The notes under the pieces are model-generated. The model was not told the DNA's origin. It did not search any database and saw nothing but the letters and a program-made list of their open reading frames with translations. A program made the position numbers and the translations under genes. Below, piece after piece: positions 1-7,699 of a DNA stretch of 64,000 nt; the first letter of the stretch is position 1; each line of letters opens with the position of its first letter. Location: the NCBI RefSeq assembly GCF_024703995.1, contig NZ_JAMXQV010000031.1:62001-126000 (forward strand), in the 5' to 3' direction. The DNA is from Amycolatopsis iheyensis (GTDB taxonomy: Bacteria; Actinomycetota; Actinomycetes; Mycobacteriales; Pseudonocardiaceae).

Positions 1-1
1 G

Positions 2-1573
2 CGGCGCGTCAACGGGATCGGCGTCGGCGGCACCGAGGTCCTCCTCGACGGCAACAACGTCGTCATCACCGTCCCCGGCGAGCAGGGCGACCAGGCGAAG
101 AACCTGGGCAAGACCGCCAAGCTGGGCTTCCGGAAGGTCGTCAGCGCCGCGACCCAGCCGGTGGTGCCCCCGCAGACGAACCCGCCGCCGGCTACGAACA
201 CGCCGACCTCCGGCGCCCCGACCTCGGGCGCGCCGAGCAGCTCGGCCCCGGCCGCCACCTCGAGCGCGCCGCCGTCCAGCCCGGTCGCCGGTGGTGGCGG
301 TGGCGCCGCCGCCGCGCCCGCGCAGCAGCAGAGCACCACGCCGGCCCCGCCGAGCAGCAGCACCACGCCGCCGCCGTCGAGCCAGGCCCCGGCTCCCTCG
401 GACGGCTCGGTCGACGCGAAGACCGCGCAGGAGATCCAGGCCGCGAAGGCGCTGCGCCAGAACAAGGACCTGATCGGCGCCGACGGCCAGCCGAACCAGG
501 AGCTCGTCACCAAGGCGATGGCGGCGCTGACCTGCGCGCCCAACGCCAACGACCCGCTCGAGGGCAACGACGACCCGAAGCTGCCGCTGGTCGCCTGCGG
601 TGACCACGACACGTACAAGTACCTGCTGGAGCCGGAGTTCCTGCCGGGCACCGAGATCTCGGACGCGAACTCGACGTTCAACACGCAGAACGGCCAGTGG
701 GTGGTCAACCTCAGCTTCAAGAGCGAGGGCACCAAGATCTGGGCGGACTTCACGTCGAAGAACGTCAACCAGCAGGCCGCCTTCGTGCTCGACACGCAGG
801 TCGTCTCGGCGCCGAACATCCAGGTGGCCATCCTCGACGGCAACACCCAGATCACCGGCAAGTTCACGCAGGCCGAGGCGAAGGACCTCTCGGACATCCT
901 GAAGTACGGCTCGCTGCCGCTGTCGTTCGCCTCGTCGGACGCGACCACCGTGTCGGCGACCCTGGGCTACGCCTCGCTGCAGGCCGGCCTCATCGCCGGC
1001 GGCATCGGCCTGCTGGTCGTGTTCGTCTACTGCCTGTTCTACTACCGCCTGCTCGGCGTGCTCACGATCCTCTCGCTGGCCCTGTCCGGTGCGCTGGTGT
1101 TCGCGGTCCTTGTGCTGCTGGGCCGCTGGATCGGCTACACGCTGGACCTCGCGGGCATCGCCGGCCTGATCATCGCCATCGGTATCACGGCCGACTCGTT
1201 CGTCATCTACTTCGAACGACTGAAGGACGAGATCCGGGAAGGACGGACATTCCGGTCCGCGGTGCCGCGCGGCTGGGTCCGCGCCCGGCGCACCATCCTG
1301 GCCTCGGACGGCGTGAGCTTCCTGGCCGCGGCGATCCTGTACGTCATCGCGGTCGGCGACGTCCAGGGCTTCGCGTTCACCCTCGGCATGTCCACGGTCC
1401 TCGACCTCGTGGTCGTGTACCTCGTGACGCACCCGCTGGTGGCCATGGTGTCCACGTCGAAGTCGAAGTTCCTGTCCAATCCGAGGAACCTGGGCCTCGG
1501 CGCCGTGCAGCAAGTGGGTTCGCAGCGTAAGAAGTCGACCTCGGTCGGCCGCGCGAACGTGAAGGAGGCCTGA
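2..1573 (+). CDS. secD: Protein translocase subunit SecD, 5' end cut by window
   Basis: The frame is open from base 2 and gives about 523 residues of SecD, the membrane subunit that with SecF uses proton motive force to complete Sec-dependent export. The first residues (VNGIGVGGTEVLLDGNN...VITVPGE) match the periplasmic P1 region. A Pro/Ser/Thr/Ala-rich stretch of about 85 residues (roughly 170-430) interrupts P1. The C-terminal half has the SecD/SecF membrane domain with helices at about 970-1170 and 1300-1460, including GIAGLIIAIGITADSFVIYFERLKDEIREG. The stop lies one base before the secF start, so the two are one operon. The N-terminus and first membrane helix are outside the window. Confidence 0.95.
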   Translation, partial: RRVNGIGVGGTEVLLDGNNVVITVPGEQGDQAKNLGKTAKLGFRKVVSAATQPVVPPQTNPPPATNTPTSGAPTSGAPSSSAPAATSSAPPSSPVAGGGGGAAAAPAQQQSTTPAPPSSSTTPPPSSQAPAPSDGSVDAKTAQEIQAAKALRQNKDLIGADGQPNQELVTKAMAALTCAPNANDPLEGNDDPKLPLVACGDHDTYKYLLEPEFLPGTEISDANSTFNTQNGQWVVNLSFKSEGTKIWADFTSKNVNQQAAFVLDTQVVSAPNIQVAILDGNTQITGKFTQAEAKDLSDILKYGSLPLSFASSDATTVSATLGYASLQAGLIAGGIGLLVVFVYCLFYYRLLGVLTILSLALSGALVFAVLVLLGRWIGYTLDLAGIAGLIIAIGITADSFVIYFERLKDEIREGRTFRSAVPRGWVRARRTILASDGVSFLAAAILYVIAVGDVQGFAFTLGMSTVLDLVVVYLVTHPLVAMVSTSKSKFLSNPRNLGLGAVQQVGSQRKKSTSVGRANVKEA

Positions 1574-1574
1574 C

Positions 1575-2804
1575 GTGGGCGTCGAAGAACTGGGCACGGA
1601 CGCCGACGGCGACGTCAAGGTCGCGGCGAAGCCCGGCAAGAAGGAAAGCATCTTCCACCGGCTCTACGTCGGCACCGGCGCGTTCGACGTCGTCGGCAAG
1701 CGCAAGCGCTGGTACCTCTTCTTCGGGGCGCTGGTGCTGGTGTGCCTCGCCTCGATGGTCTTCCGCGGCTTCAACATCGGCATCGAGTTCGAGGGCGGCA
1801 CGCAGATCCAGATGCCGGCCAACGGCATCCACGGCGTGATCACCGAGGAGCAGGCCAAGGAGTCGTTCCAGAAGGCCCTCGGCCGTCCGGCGGCGGAGAC
1901 GCAGAAGGTCGGCACGGGCAACGCGTCGACCATCCAGATCCGCACCGACACGCTGGACGCGGCCGACGTCGCGAAGGTCAAGCAGGGCCTGTTCACCGAC
2001 CTGGGCCCGAAGGGCACCAACGGCCAGCCGAGCGTCCAGGCCATCAGTGACAGCGCGGTGAGCGCGTCGTGGGGTGGCGAGATCTCGCAGAAGGCGTTGA
2101 TCGCGCTCATCGTCTTCCTCGTCGCGGTGGTCATCTTCCTGGCCGTCTACTTCGACCCGCGGATGGCCGCGGCCGCGTTGATCTCGCTGCTGCACGACAT
2201 CCTGGTCACGGCCGGTGTGTACTCGCTGGTCGGCTTCGAGGTCACCCCGGCGACCGTGATCGGCCTGCTGACGATCCTCGGGTTCTCGCTGTACGACACG
2301 GTGGTGGTGTTCGACAAGGTCCGCGAGAACACGCGTGGCCTGCTCGGGCTGACCCGCCGCACGTACGGCGAAGCCGCGAACCTGGCGCTCAACCAGACCC
2401 TGATGCGGTCGTTCAACACGGCGTTCATCGCGCTGCTGCCGATCCTGGGCCTGCTGATCGTCGGGTACATCCTGCTCGGCTCGGGCACGCTGCAGGACCT
2501 GGCGCTGGTGCAGCTGACCGGCACCCTGGTCGGCGTGCTGTCCTCGGTCGCGCTGGCGACGCCGCTGCTGGTCGACTTCAAGATGCGCGACCCGAAGTAC
2601 GTGCAGCAGGCCGAGCGGGTCCGGCAGCGCCGGGTCAACCAGGAGCGCAAGGCGGCCGCGGGCGAGGACTTCGACGCCTCGGACGACGACGCCCTGGCCA
2701 AGGAGCTGCGCAAGGAGAAGGCGTACGCGGCCGCGGCCAGCGTGCCCGCCCGGATCCAGAAGCAGCGCCCGCAGGGCAAGCCTTCGGGCAAGCGGAAGCG
2801 CTGA
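1575..2804 (+). CDS. secF: Protein translocase subunit SecF
   Basis: The 409-residue protein starts at a GTG right after the secD stop. It has one N-terminal helix (WYLFFGALVLVCLASMVFRG), the conserved GIEFEGGTQIQ segment, an external loop, and five C-terminal helices with the SecF signature around GFSLYDTVVVFDKVREN. The C-terminal tail is long, charged and Lys/Arg-rich (ends GKPSGKRKR), likely cytoplasmic. SecF works with SecD and SecYEG. The next gene, apt, begins one base after the stop, so secD-secF-apt is probably one transcript. Confidence 0.97.
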   Translation: MGVEELGTDADGDVKVAAKPGKKESIFHRLYVGTGAFDVVGKRKRWYLFFGALVLVCLASMVFRGFNIGIEFEGGTQIQMPANGIHGVITEEQAKESFQKALGRPAAETQKVGTGNASTIQIRTDTLDAADVAKVKQGLFTDLGPKGTNGQPSVQAISDSAVSASWGGEISQKALIALIVFLVAVVIFLAVYFDPRMAAAALISLLHDILVTAGVYSLVGFEVTPATVIGLLTILGFSLYDTVVVFDKVRENTRGLLGLTRRTYGEAANLALNQTLMRSFNTAFIALLPILGLLIVGYILLGSGTLQDLALVQLTGTLVGVLSSVALATPLLVDFKMRDPKYVQQAERVRQRRVNQERKAAAGEDFDASDDDALAKELRKEKAYAAAASVPARIQKQRPQGKPSGKRKR

Positions 2805-2805
2805 C

Positions 2806-3324
2806 GTGCAGCTGGACGACGCCCTCGGCCTGATCGCCGAGGTGCCGGACTTCCCGGAGCCCGGCGTGCTGTTCCGCGACCTGAGTCCGCTGTTCGCGGA
2901 CGCGGGCGCGTTCAAAGCGGTGACCGACGCGCTGGCGGGCACCCTCGACCCTGGAGTCGAGGCGCTCGCCGGCGTGGAGGCCCGCGGGTTCCTCCTCGCC
3001 GCGGCCGTCGGGTACGCCCGCGGCCTCGGCGTGGTGCTGATCCGCAAGCCCGGCAAGCTGCCGCAGGTGGCGGGCCGGGTGGACTACGCGCTGGAGTACG
3101 GCACGGCGACGGTCGAGCTGCCGGCCGGCGTGGTCAAACCCGGCCGGCGCATCGCGATCCTCGACGACGTCCTCGCGACGGGCGGCACGGTCGCGGCGAC
3201 GGGCAAGCTCCTGGAAGACGCGGGCGCGGTCGTCGACAGCGTCTCGGTGGTCCTGGAGCTGGCGGCCCTGGGCGGCCGCGAGGTCCTGGGAGACCGGAAG
3301 GTCCACGCCCTCCAGTCCTGCTGA
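2806..3324 (+). CDS. apt: Adenine phosphoribosyltransferase
   Basis: 172 residues, GTG start. The enzyme makes AMP from adenine and PRPP (purine salvage). The PRPP-binding motif is clear (RIAILDDVLATGGTVAATG, about residues 117-135), as are the N-terminal region FPEPGVLFRDLSPLFAD and the ARGFLLAAAVGYARGLG segment. The length is normal for type I APRT. secD-secF-apt-relA is the standard actinobacterial order. A very large hairpin begins four bases after the stop. Confidence 0.95.
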   Translation: MQLDDALGLIAEVPDFPEPGVLFRDLSPLFADAGAFKAVTDALAGTLDPGVEALAGVEARGFLLAAAVGYARGLGVVLIRKPGKLPQVAGRVDYALEYGTATVELPAGVVKPGRRIAILDDVLATGGTVAATGKLLEDAGAVVDSVSVVLELAALGGREVLGDRKVHALQSC

Positions 3325-3327
3325 GTG

Positions 3328-3400
3328 CCCTGCCGCAGCTCCTCGTGAGTGGTTAGGGCGGTTCTAACCGCCCTAACCACTCACGACGACTGCGGCAGGG
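3328..3400. terminator. 73-nt nested hairpin between apt and relA
   Basis: An inner perfect 19-bp inverted repeat (3345-3363 with 3366-3384; GTGAGTGGTTAGGGCGGTT and its complement) sits inside an outer perfect 11-bp repeat (CCCTGCCGCAG at 3328-3338 with CTGCGGCAGGG at 3390-3400). The interior segments (CTCCTC/GACGA) also pair partly, so nearly the whole 73 nt folds on itself. There is no U-tract. It is probably a bidirectional or processing-type terminator of the secDF-apt transcript. Confidence 0.75.
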
Positions 3401-3517
3401 GAGAAGTGGCTGGTCGGGGGCTTGTCGTCACCCTGAACGGGCGCACCCCGGATGGCCGCGAGGCGTAGCGGCTACCCTGGTGGTTCGAACGGCCGCACGA
3501 AGCAGCAGGAGGTGCGG

Positions 3518-5872
3518 GTGAGCCAGGAGCTCGACGCCGCGGTGCCCGCCAAAGAGGGCGCCCCGCAGAACGGGCAGGCGGCGGCACAGCCCGCGCCGCC
3601 GAAGCCGAACGGCGCGGCGCCGAGCCCGTCCGCGACCCGGCGGGTCCGGGCGCGTCTCGCCCGGCGGATCACCGCGCAGCGCGCCGCCCCGGTCAAGCAG
3701 GTCCTCGAACCCCTGGCCGTCATCCACCGCGAGCTGCACCCCAACGCCGACCTCGGGCTGCTCCAGCGCGCCTACGACGTCGCCGAGGAGCTGCACCGCA
3801 ACCAGCGGCGCAAGTCCGGCGACCCGTACATCACGCACCCGCTGGCCGTCGCGACCATCCTCGCCGAGCTGGGCATGGACACCACCACGCTCGTCGCCGC
3901 CCTGCTGCACGACACGGTCGAAGACACCGGCTACGCCGTCGAGAGCCTGAAGGCCGACTTCGGCGAGAAGGTCGCCGAGCTGGTCGACGGCGTCACGAAG
4001 CTGGACAAGGTCAAGCTCGGCACCTCCGCCGAGGCCGAGACCATCCGCAAGATGGTCATCGCGATGGCCAAGGACCCCCGCGTCCTGGTCATCAAGCTCG
4101 CCGACCGGCTGCACAACATGCGCACCATGCGCTTCCTGCCGCCGGAGAAGCAGGCCCGCAAGGCCCGCGAGACGCTCGAAGTCCTCGCCCCGCTCGCGCA
4201 CCGGCTCGGCATGGCCACGGTGAAGTGGGAGCTGGAGGACCTCGCGTTCGCCATCCTGCAGCCCAAGAAGTACGACGAGATCGTGCGCCTGGTCGCCGAC
4301 CGCGCGCCCTCGCGCGACATCTACCTGCGCTCCGTCATCACCGACCTGACCAGCAACCTCGTTTCGTCGCGGATCACCGCGAAGGTCGAGGGCCGGCCGA
4401 AGCACTACTACTCGATCCACCAGAAGATGATCGTCCGCGGCCGCGACCTGGACGACATCCACGACCTGGTCGGCGTGCGGATCCTGGTCGAGGACGTCCG
4501 CGACTGCTACGCCGCGATGGGTGTGGTGCACGCCCTGTGGCAGCCGGTTCCGGGCCGGTTCAAGGACTACATCGCGCAGCCGCGCTTCGGCGTCTACCAG
4601 TCGCTGCACACCACCGTGATCGGCCCGGACGGCAAGCCCCTCGAGGTGCAGATCCGCACCTACGAGATGCACCGCACCGCCGAGTACGGCATCGCCGCGC
4701 ACTGGCGCTACAAGGAAACCAAGGGCACGCACAACGGCAACGCCATGGACGTCGACGAGATGGCGTGGATGCGCCAGCTCCTCGACTGGCAGCGCGAGGC
4801 GGCGGACCCGGGTGACTTCCTCGAGTCGCTGCGCTACGAGCTGGCCGCGCGCGAGATCTTCGTGTTCACGCCCAAGGGCGACGTCATCACGCTGCCGGTC
4901 GACTCGACGCCGGTCGACTTCGCCTACGCCGTGCACACCGAGGTCGGCCACCGCTGCATCGGCGCCCGTGTCAACGGCCGCCTGGTCGCGCTGGAACGCA
5001 AGCTCGAAAACGGCGAAGTCGTCGAGATCTTCACGTCCAAGGCGGAGAATGCCGGGCCCTCGCGCGACTGGCTGCAGTTCGCCGGCTCGCCGAAGGCGCG
5101 GGCGAAGATCCGGCAGTGGTTCGCCAAGGAACGCCGTGACGAGGCGATCGAGGGCGGCAAGGAAGCCATCACCAAGGAGATCCGCAAGGTCGGCCTGCCG
5201 ATCCAGCGCCTGGTCTCCGCGGAGTCGATGGGCTCGGTCGCCACCGAGCTGCGCCACGGCGACATCTCGTCGCTGTACGCGGCGGTCGGCGAAGGCCACA
5301 CGAGCGCGAAGCACGTCGTGCAAAGGCTGGTCGCGCTCATCGGCGGCGTCGATGCGGCGGAAGAGGAGCTCGCCGAGCGCGCGACGCCGTCCACCGTCAC
5401 CCGGCGCCGCGGCTCCAACGACGTCGGCGTGGTGGTCAAGGGCGCCAGCGACGTCTGGGCGAAGCTCGCCCGCTGCTGCACCCCGGTGCCGGGCGACGAG
5501 ATCCTCGGCTTCGTGACCCGCGGTGGCGGCGTCTCGGTGCACCGCACGGACTGCACCAACGCCGGCGACCTGCAGTCCCAGCCCGAGCGGCTGGTCGAGG
5601 TCGAGTGGGCGCCCTCGGCGTCGTCGGTCTTCCTGGTGGCCATCCAGGTCGAGGCGCTCGACCGGCACCGGCTCCTCTCGGACGTCACGAAGGTGCTGGC
5701 CGACGAGAAGGTCAACATCCTCTCGGCTTCGGTCACCACGTCGCGCGACCGCGTCGCGGTCAGCCGCTTCTCGTTCGAGATGGGCGACCCGAAGCACCTC
5801 GGCCACGTCCTCAAGGTGGTCCGCGGCGTGGAGGGCGTCTACGACGTCTACCGCGTGACGTCGGCGTCCTAG
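3518..5872 (+). CDS. relA: Bifunctional (p)ppGpp synthetase/hydrolase RelA/SpoT
   Basis: 784 residues from a GTG at 3518, chosen because AGGAGG (3507-3512) sits 5 nt upstream; in-frame starts further up lack a ribosome site. The enzyme makes and degrades (p)ppGpp for the stringent response. The order is: N-terminal Ala/Pro-rich extension; HD hydrolase domain with HDTVEDT near residue 131; synthetase domain with KHYYSIHQKM near 294 and GVYQSLHTTV near 357; TGS domain (FVFTPKGDVITLP, about 447); Cys-containing region CCTPVPGDEILGFVT; C-terminal ACT domain. Both catalytic centres look intact. The stop overlaps that of the convergent amidohydrolase by 3 nt. Confidence 0.95.
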   Translation: MSQELDAAVPAKEGAPQNGQAAAQPAPPKPNGAAPSPSATRRVRARLARRITAQRAAPVKQVLEPLAVIHRELHPNADLGLLQRAYDVAEELHRNQRRKSGDPYITHPLAVATILAELGMDTTTLVAALLHDTVEDTGYAVESLKADFGEKVAELVDGVTKLDKVKLGTSAEAETIRKMVIAMAKDPRVLVIKLADRLHNMRTMRFLPPEKQARKARETLEVLAPLAHRLGMATVKWELEDLAFAILQPKKYDEIVRLVADRAPSRDIYLRSVITDLTSNLVSSRITAKVEGRPKHYYSIHQKMIVRGRDLDDIHDLVGVRILVEDVRDCYAAMGVVHALWQPVPGRFKDYIAQPRFGVYQSLHTTVIGPDGKPLEVQIRTYEMHRTAEYGIAAHWRYKETKGTHNGNAMDVDEMAWMRQLLDWQREAADPGDFLESLRYELAAREIFVFTPKGDVITLPVDSTPVDFAYAVHTEVGHRCIGARVNGRLVALERKLENGEVVEIFTSKAENAGPSRDWLQFAGSPKARAKIRQWFAKERRDEAIEGGKEAITKEIRKVGLPIQRLVSAESMGSVATELRHGDISSLYAAVGEGHTSAKHVVQRLVALIGGVDAAEEELAERATPSTVTRRRGSNDVGVVVKGASDVWAKLARCCTPVPGDEILGFVTRGGGVSVHRTDCTNAGDLQSQPERLVEVEWAPSASSVFLVAIQVEALDRHRLLSDVTKVLADEKVNILSASVTTSRDRVAVSRFSFEMGDPKHLGHVLKVVRGVEGVYDVYRVTSAS

Positions 5873-7116
5873 GCCGTCCAGGAGACCCCCGCGGCCGCCG
5901 CGATCCGCTCGCGTGACTCCAGGAGCCGCGCGCGCAACGGCGGCAGGTCGACGTCGAGCAGGCGGCCGGCCCGCTTGACCGCTTTCCCGGCGACGAAGAC
6001 GCTGTCCACCAGCCCGGGGTGACCGGCGCTGACGATGGTGCGGACCGGGTCGGCGACGGGGAAGACCGAGAGGTCCTCGGCGTCGAGCAGGACCAGATCG
6101 GCGTCGTGGCCGATGGTCAGCCGGCCGGTGGTGCGCCCCAGGGCCCTGGCACCGTCCACAGTGGCGAACTCGAGGACGTCGCGAGCCGTGACGCCGCCGC
6201 GCTCGGCGGCCAGCGCCGTGCGCATGGCGCCGAACAGGTCGCCGCCGGCGGACAGGCAGTCGTCGACCGACAGCGTCGGGCGCAGACCGGCGGCGAGCGC
6301 CCGGCCGGTCACCGGCGGCGCGAAGCCCATCTTCAGCTCGACGTCCGGGCTGACCGACACCGAACACCCCGCGTCGGCCAGCATCAGGAGCTGGTCGTCG
6401 GACAGGTCGTTGCCGTGCACGACGGTGGTGCGCTCGTCGAGCAGCCCGCGCTCTCGCATGCCGGCGATCGGCCGGTCGCCGTGGCGCCACCCGCCGGTGC
6501 CGTGGACGTGCACGCTCACCGGCAGCCCGAGTTCCCGCGCCAGCGCCACATCGGTGGCCGTCTCGTCCATTGTGGACATCACCGGGCCGCGCAGGCCCAA
6601 CGCCATGTCCTCGCCCGGCAGCAGGGCCCGCACCCGCCGGATCTCCGGCGTGATGTCCGGCCCGTCGGCGCCGTAGCAGAAGATCGAGTGGCCGGGTGCG
6701 TCGCGCAGCCCGGCGATTGCGGCGTCGGCGTTCTCCGGGTGGAGGGCGCAGTGGAACCAGTCGAGCATGGTCGTGACGCCGGAGTTCAGGGCTTCGAGCC
6801 GGCCGAGGAGGTTGCCGAGGTAGACGTCCTCCGGCCGGTAGTGCGGCTTGAGCGTGCCGTGCGCGGCGACGCGGTACTGGTCGAACGTCCAGTCCGCGCC
6901 GAGGCCGCGGAACGCCGTCTGCCAGGTGTGCCGGTGGGTGTCGACGAACCCGGGCAGCACGATCTTCCCCGTCGCCTCGACGATCTCGGCGTCGGCCTCG
7001 AGACCGGCGCCGACGGCGGCGATCCGGCCGTCCTCGATGAGGACGTCACCGCGGGGGAGCACCCCGACGGCCGGATCCATGCTGACCACCATGCCGCCGC
7101 GCACGAGTGTCTTCAT
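5869..7116 (-). CDS. Amidohydrolase / nucleobase deaminase-like enzyme
   Basis: 415 residues from an ATG at 7116, preceded by a GGAGGG ribosome site. The fold is the TIM-barrel amidohydrolase superfamily, TRZ/ATZ and 8-oxoguanine deaminase-like: the N-terminal beta-sandwich (VLPRGDVLIEDGRIAAVG), then GFVDTHRHTWQ carrying the HxH metal pair, PVSVHVHG, TVVHGNDLSDDQL, and SVDDCLSAGGD holding the late Asp. These ligands support a hydrolytic deaminase on a ring amine, but the substrate cannot be read from sequence. It diverges from a MarR gene with a palindrome between them, so it is probably the MarR target. The stop codon overlaps that of relA (CTAG). Confidence 0.85.
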   Translation of the reverse strand: MKTLVRGGMVVSMDPAVGVLPRGDVLIEDGRIAAVGAGLEADAEIVEATGKIVLPGFVDTHRHTWQTAFRGLGADWTFDQYRVAAHGTLKPHYRPEDVYLGNLLGRLEALNSGVTTMLDWFHCALHPENADAAIAGLRDAPGHSIFCYGADGPDITPEIRRVRALLPGEDMALGLRGPVMSTMDETATDVALARELGLPVSVHVHGTGGWRHGDRPIAGMRERGLLDERTTVVHGNDLSDDQLLMLADAGCSVSVSPDVELKMGFAPPVTGRALAAGLRPTLSVDDCLSAGGDLFGAMRTALAAERGGVTARDVLEFATVDGARALGRTTGRLTIGHDADLVLLDAEDLSVFPVADPVRTIVSAGHPGLVDSVFVAGKAVKRAGRLLDVDLPPLRARLLESRERIAAAAGVSWTA

Positions 7117-7131
7117 CGGCTTCCCTCCAAG

Positions 7132-7149
7132 GAGTTGACGTGTCAACTC
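7132..7149. promoter_or_regulatory. MarR operator between amidohydrolase and marR
   Basis: A perfect 8+2+8 inverted repeat, GAGTTGAC-GT-GTCAACTC. It lies 16 nt upstream of the amidohydrolase start and ends 2 nt before a TATGCT -10 element (7152-7157) that stands 6 nt before the marR ATG, indicating a leaderless marR transcript. The TTGAC...GTCAA form is typical for MarR dimers. Binding here would repress both genes. Confidence 0.75.
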
Positions 7150-7163
7150 TGTATGCTACGCCC

Positions 7164-7601
7164 ATGCTGGAGCCGGCGGAGTGGGAGTTCTGGGACACCT
7201 GGATGCGTGCGCAGCGGCTGCTGGTCCGCGAGCTCGACCGCGGCCTGCAGCGTGACTGCGGCATTTCCAAGGCCGAGTTCAGCGTGCTGGTGCGGCTGGT
7301 GCGGCTGGGGGAGCCGATGCGCGTCGGCGAGCTGGCCGACGCGCTCGACTGGGAGAAGAGCCGCGTCTCGCACCTGCTGACCCGCATGGAAAACCGCGGC
7401 CTGGTCGCGCGGATCGAGGACGGCGCCGGCGGCCGGCGCACCGGGATCGAGCTGACCGCGGAAGGCCGTCGCGCCGCGCGGGCCGCGATCCACGCGCACG
7501 GCGGCAACCTCCGCCGGCTCGTCTTCGACCGGCTCACGCCCGAGCAGAGGGCGGCCATCGGGGCGTGGAACGAGGACGTGGTCGGCCGGCTCGACCGATA
7601 G
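7164..7601 (+). CDS. MarR family transcriptional regulator
   Basis: 145 residues from the ATG at 7164, chosen because a -10 box lies 6 nt upstream (leaderless). It has the MarR winged helix-turn-helix: LGEPMRVGELADALDWEKSRVSHLLTRMENRGLVARIEDGAGGRRTGIELTAEGRRA, with recognition helix and wing, flanked by dimerisation helices. It is divergent from the amidohydrolase and likely represses it and itself through the palindrome at 7132-7149. The inducer is probably a substrate or product of the amidohydrolase (inference). Confidence 0.9.
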   Translation: MLEPAEWEFWDTWMRAQRLLVRELDRGLQRDCGISKAEFSVLVRLVRLGEPMRVGELADALDWEKSRVSHLLTRMENRGLVARIEDGAGGRRTGIELTAEGRRAARAAIHAHGGNLRRLVFDRLTPEQRAAIGAWNEDVVGRLDR

Positions 7602-7699
7602 CGTGGCCGGTGCCCGAAATGCCGTCATCCGGCCCGGATGTGCATGCTACGGTCGGCAACTTGCACTGCCGCGGTTCCCGCACCAGCGAGGGAGCGAGC

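Noticed and set aside
1377..3056. 559-codon minus-strand open frame opposite secD/secF
   Set aside because: No domain; low-complexity composition; lies opposite well-conserved secF.
3428..6490. Long open frame on the minus strand opposite relA and into the amidohydrolase region
   Set aside because: It is antisense to conserved RelA domains; the Arg/Asp/His-rich composition is that of a shadow frame in high-GC DNA.
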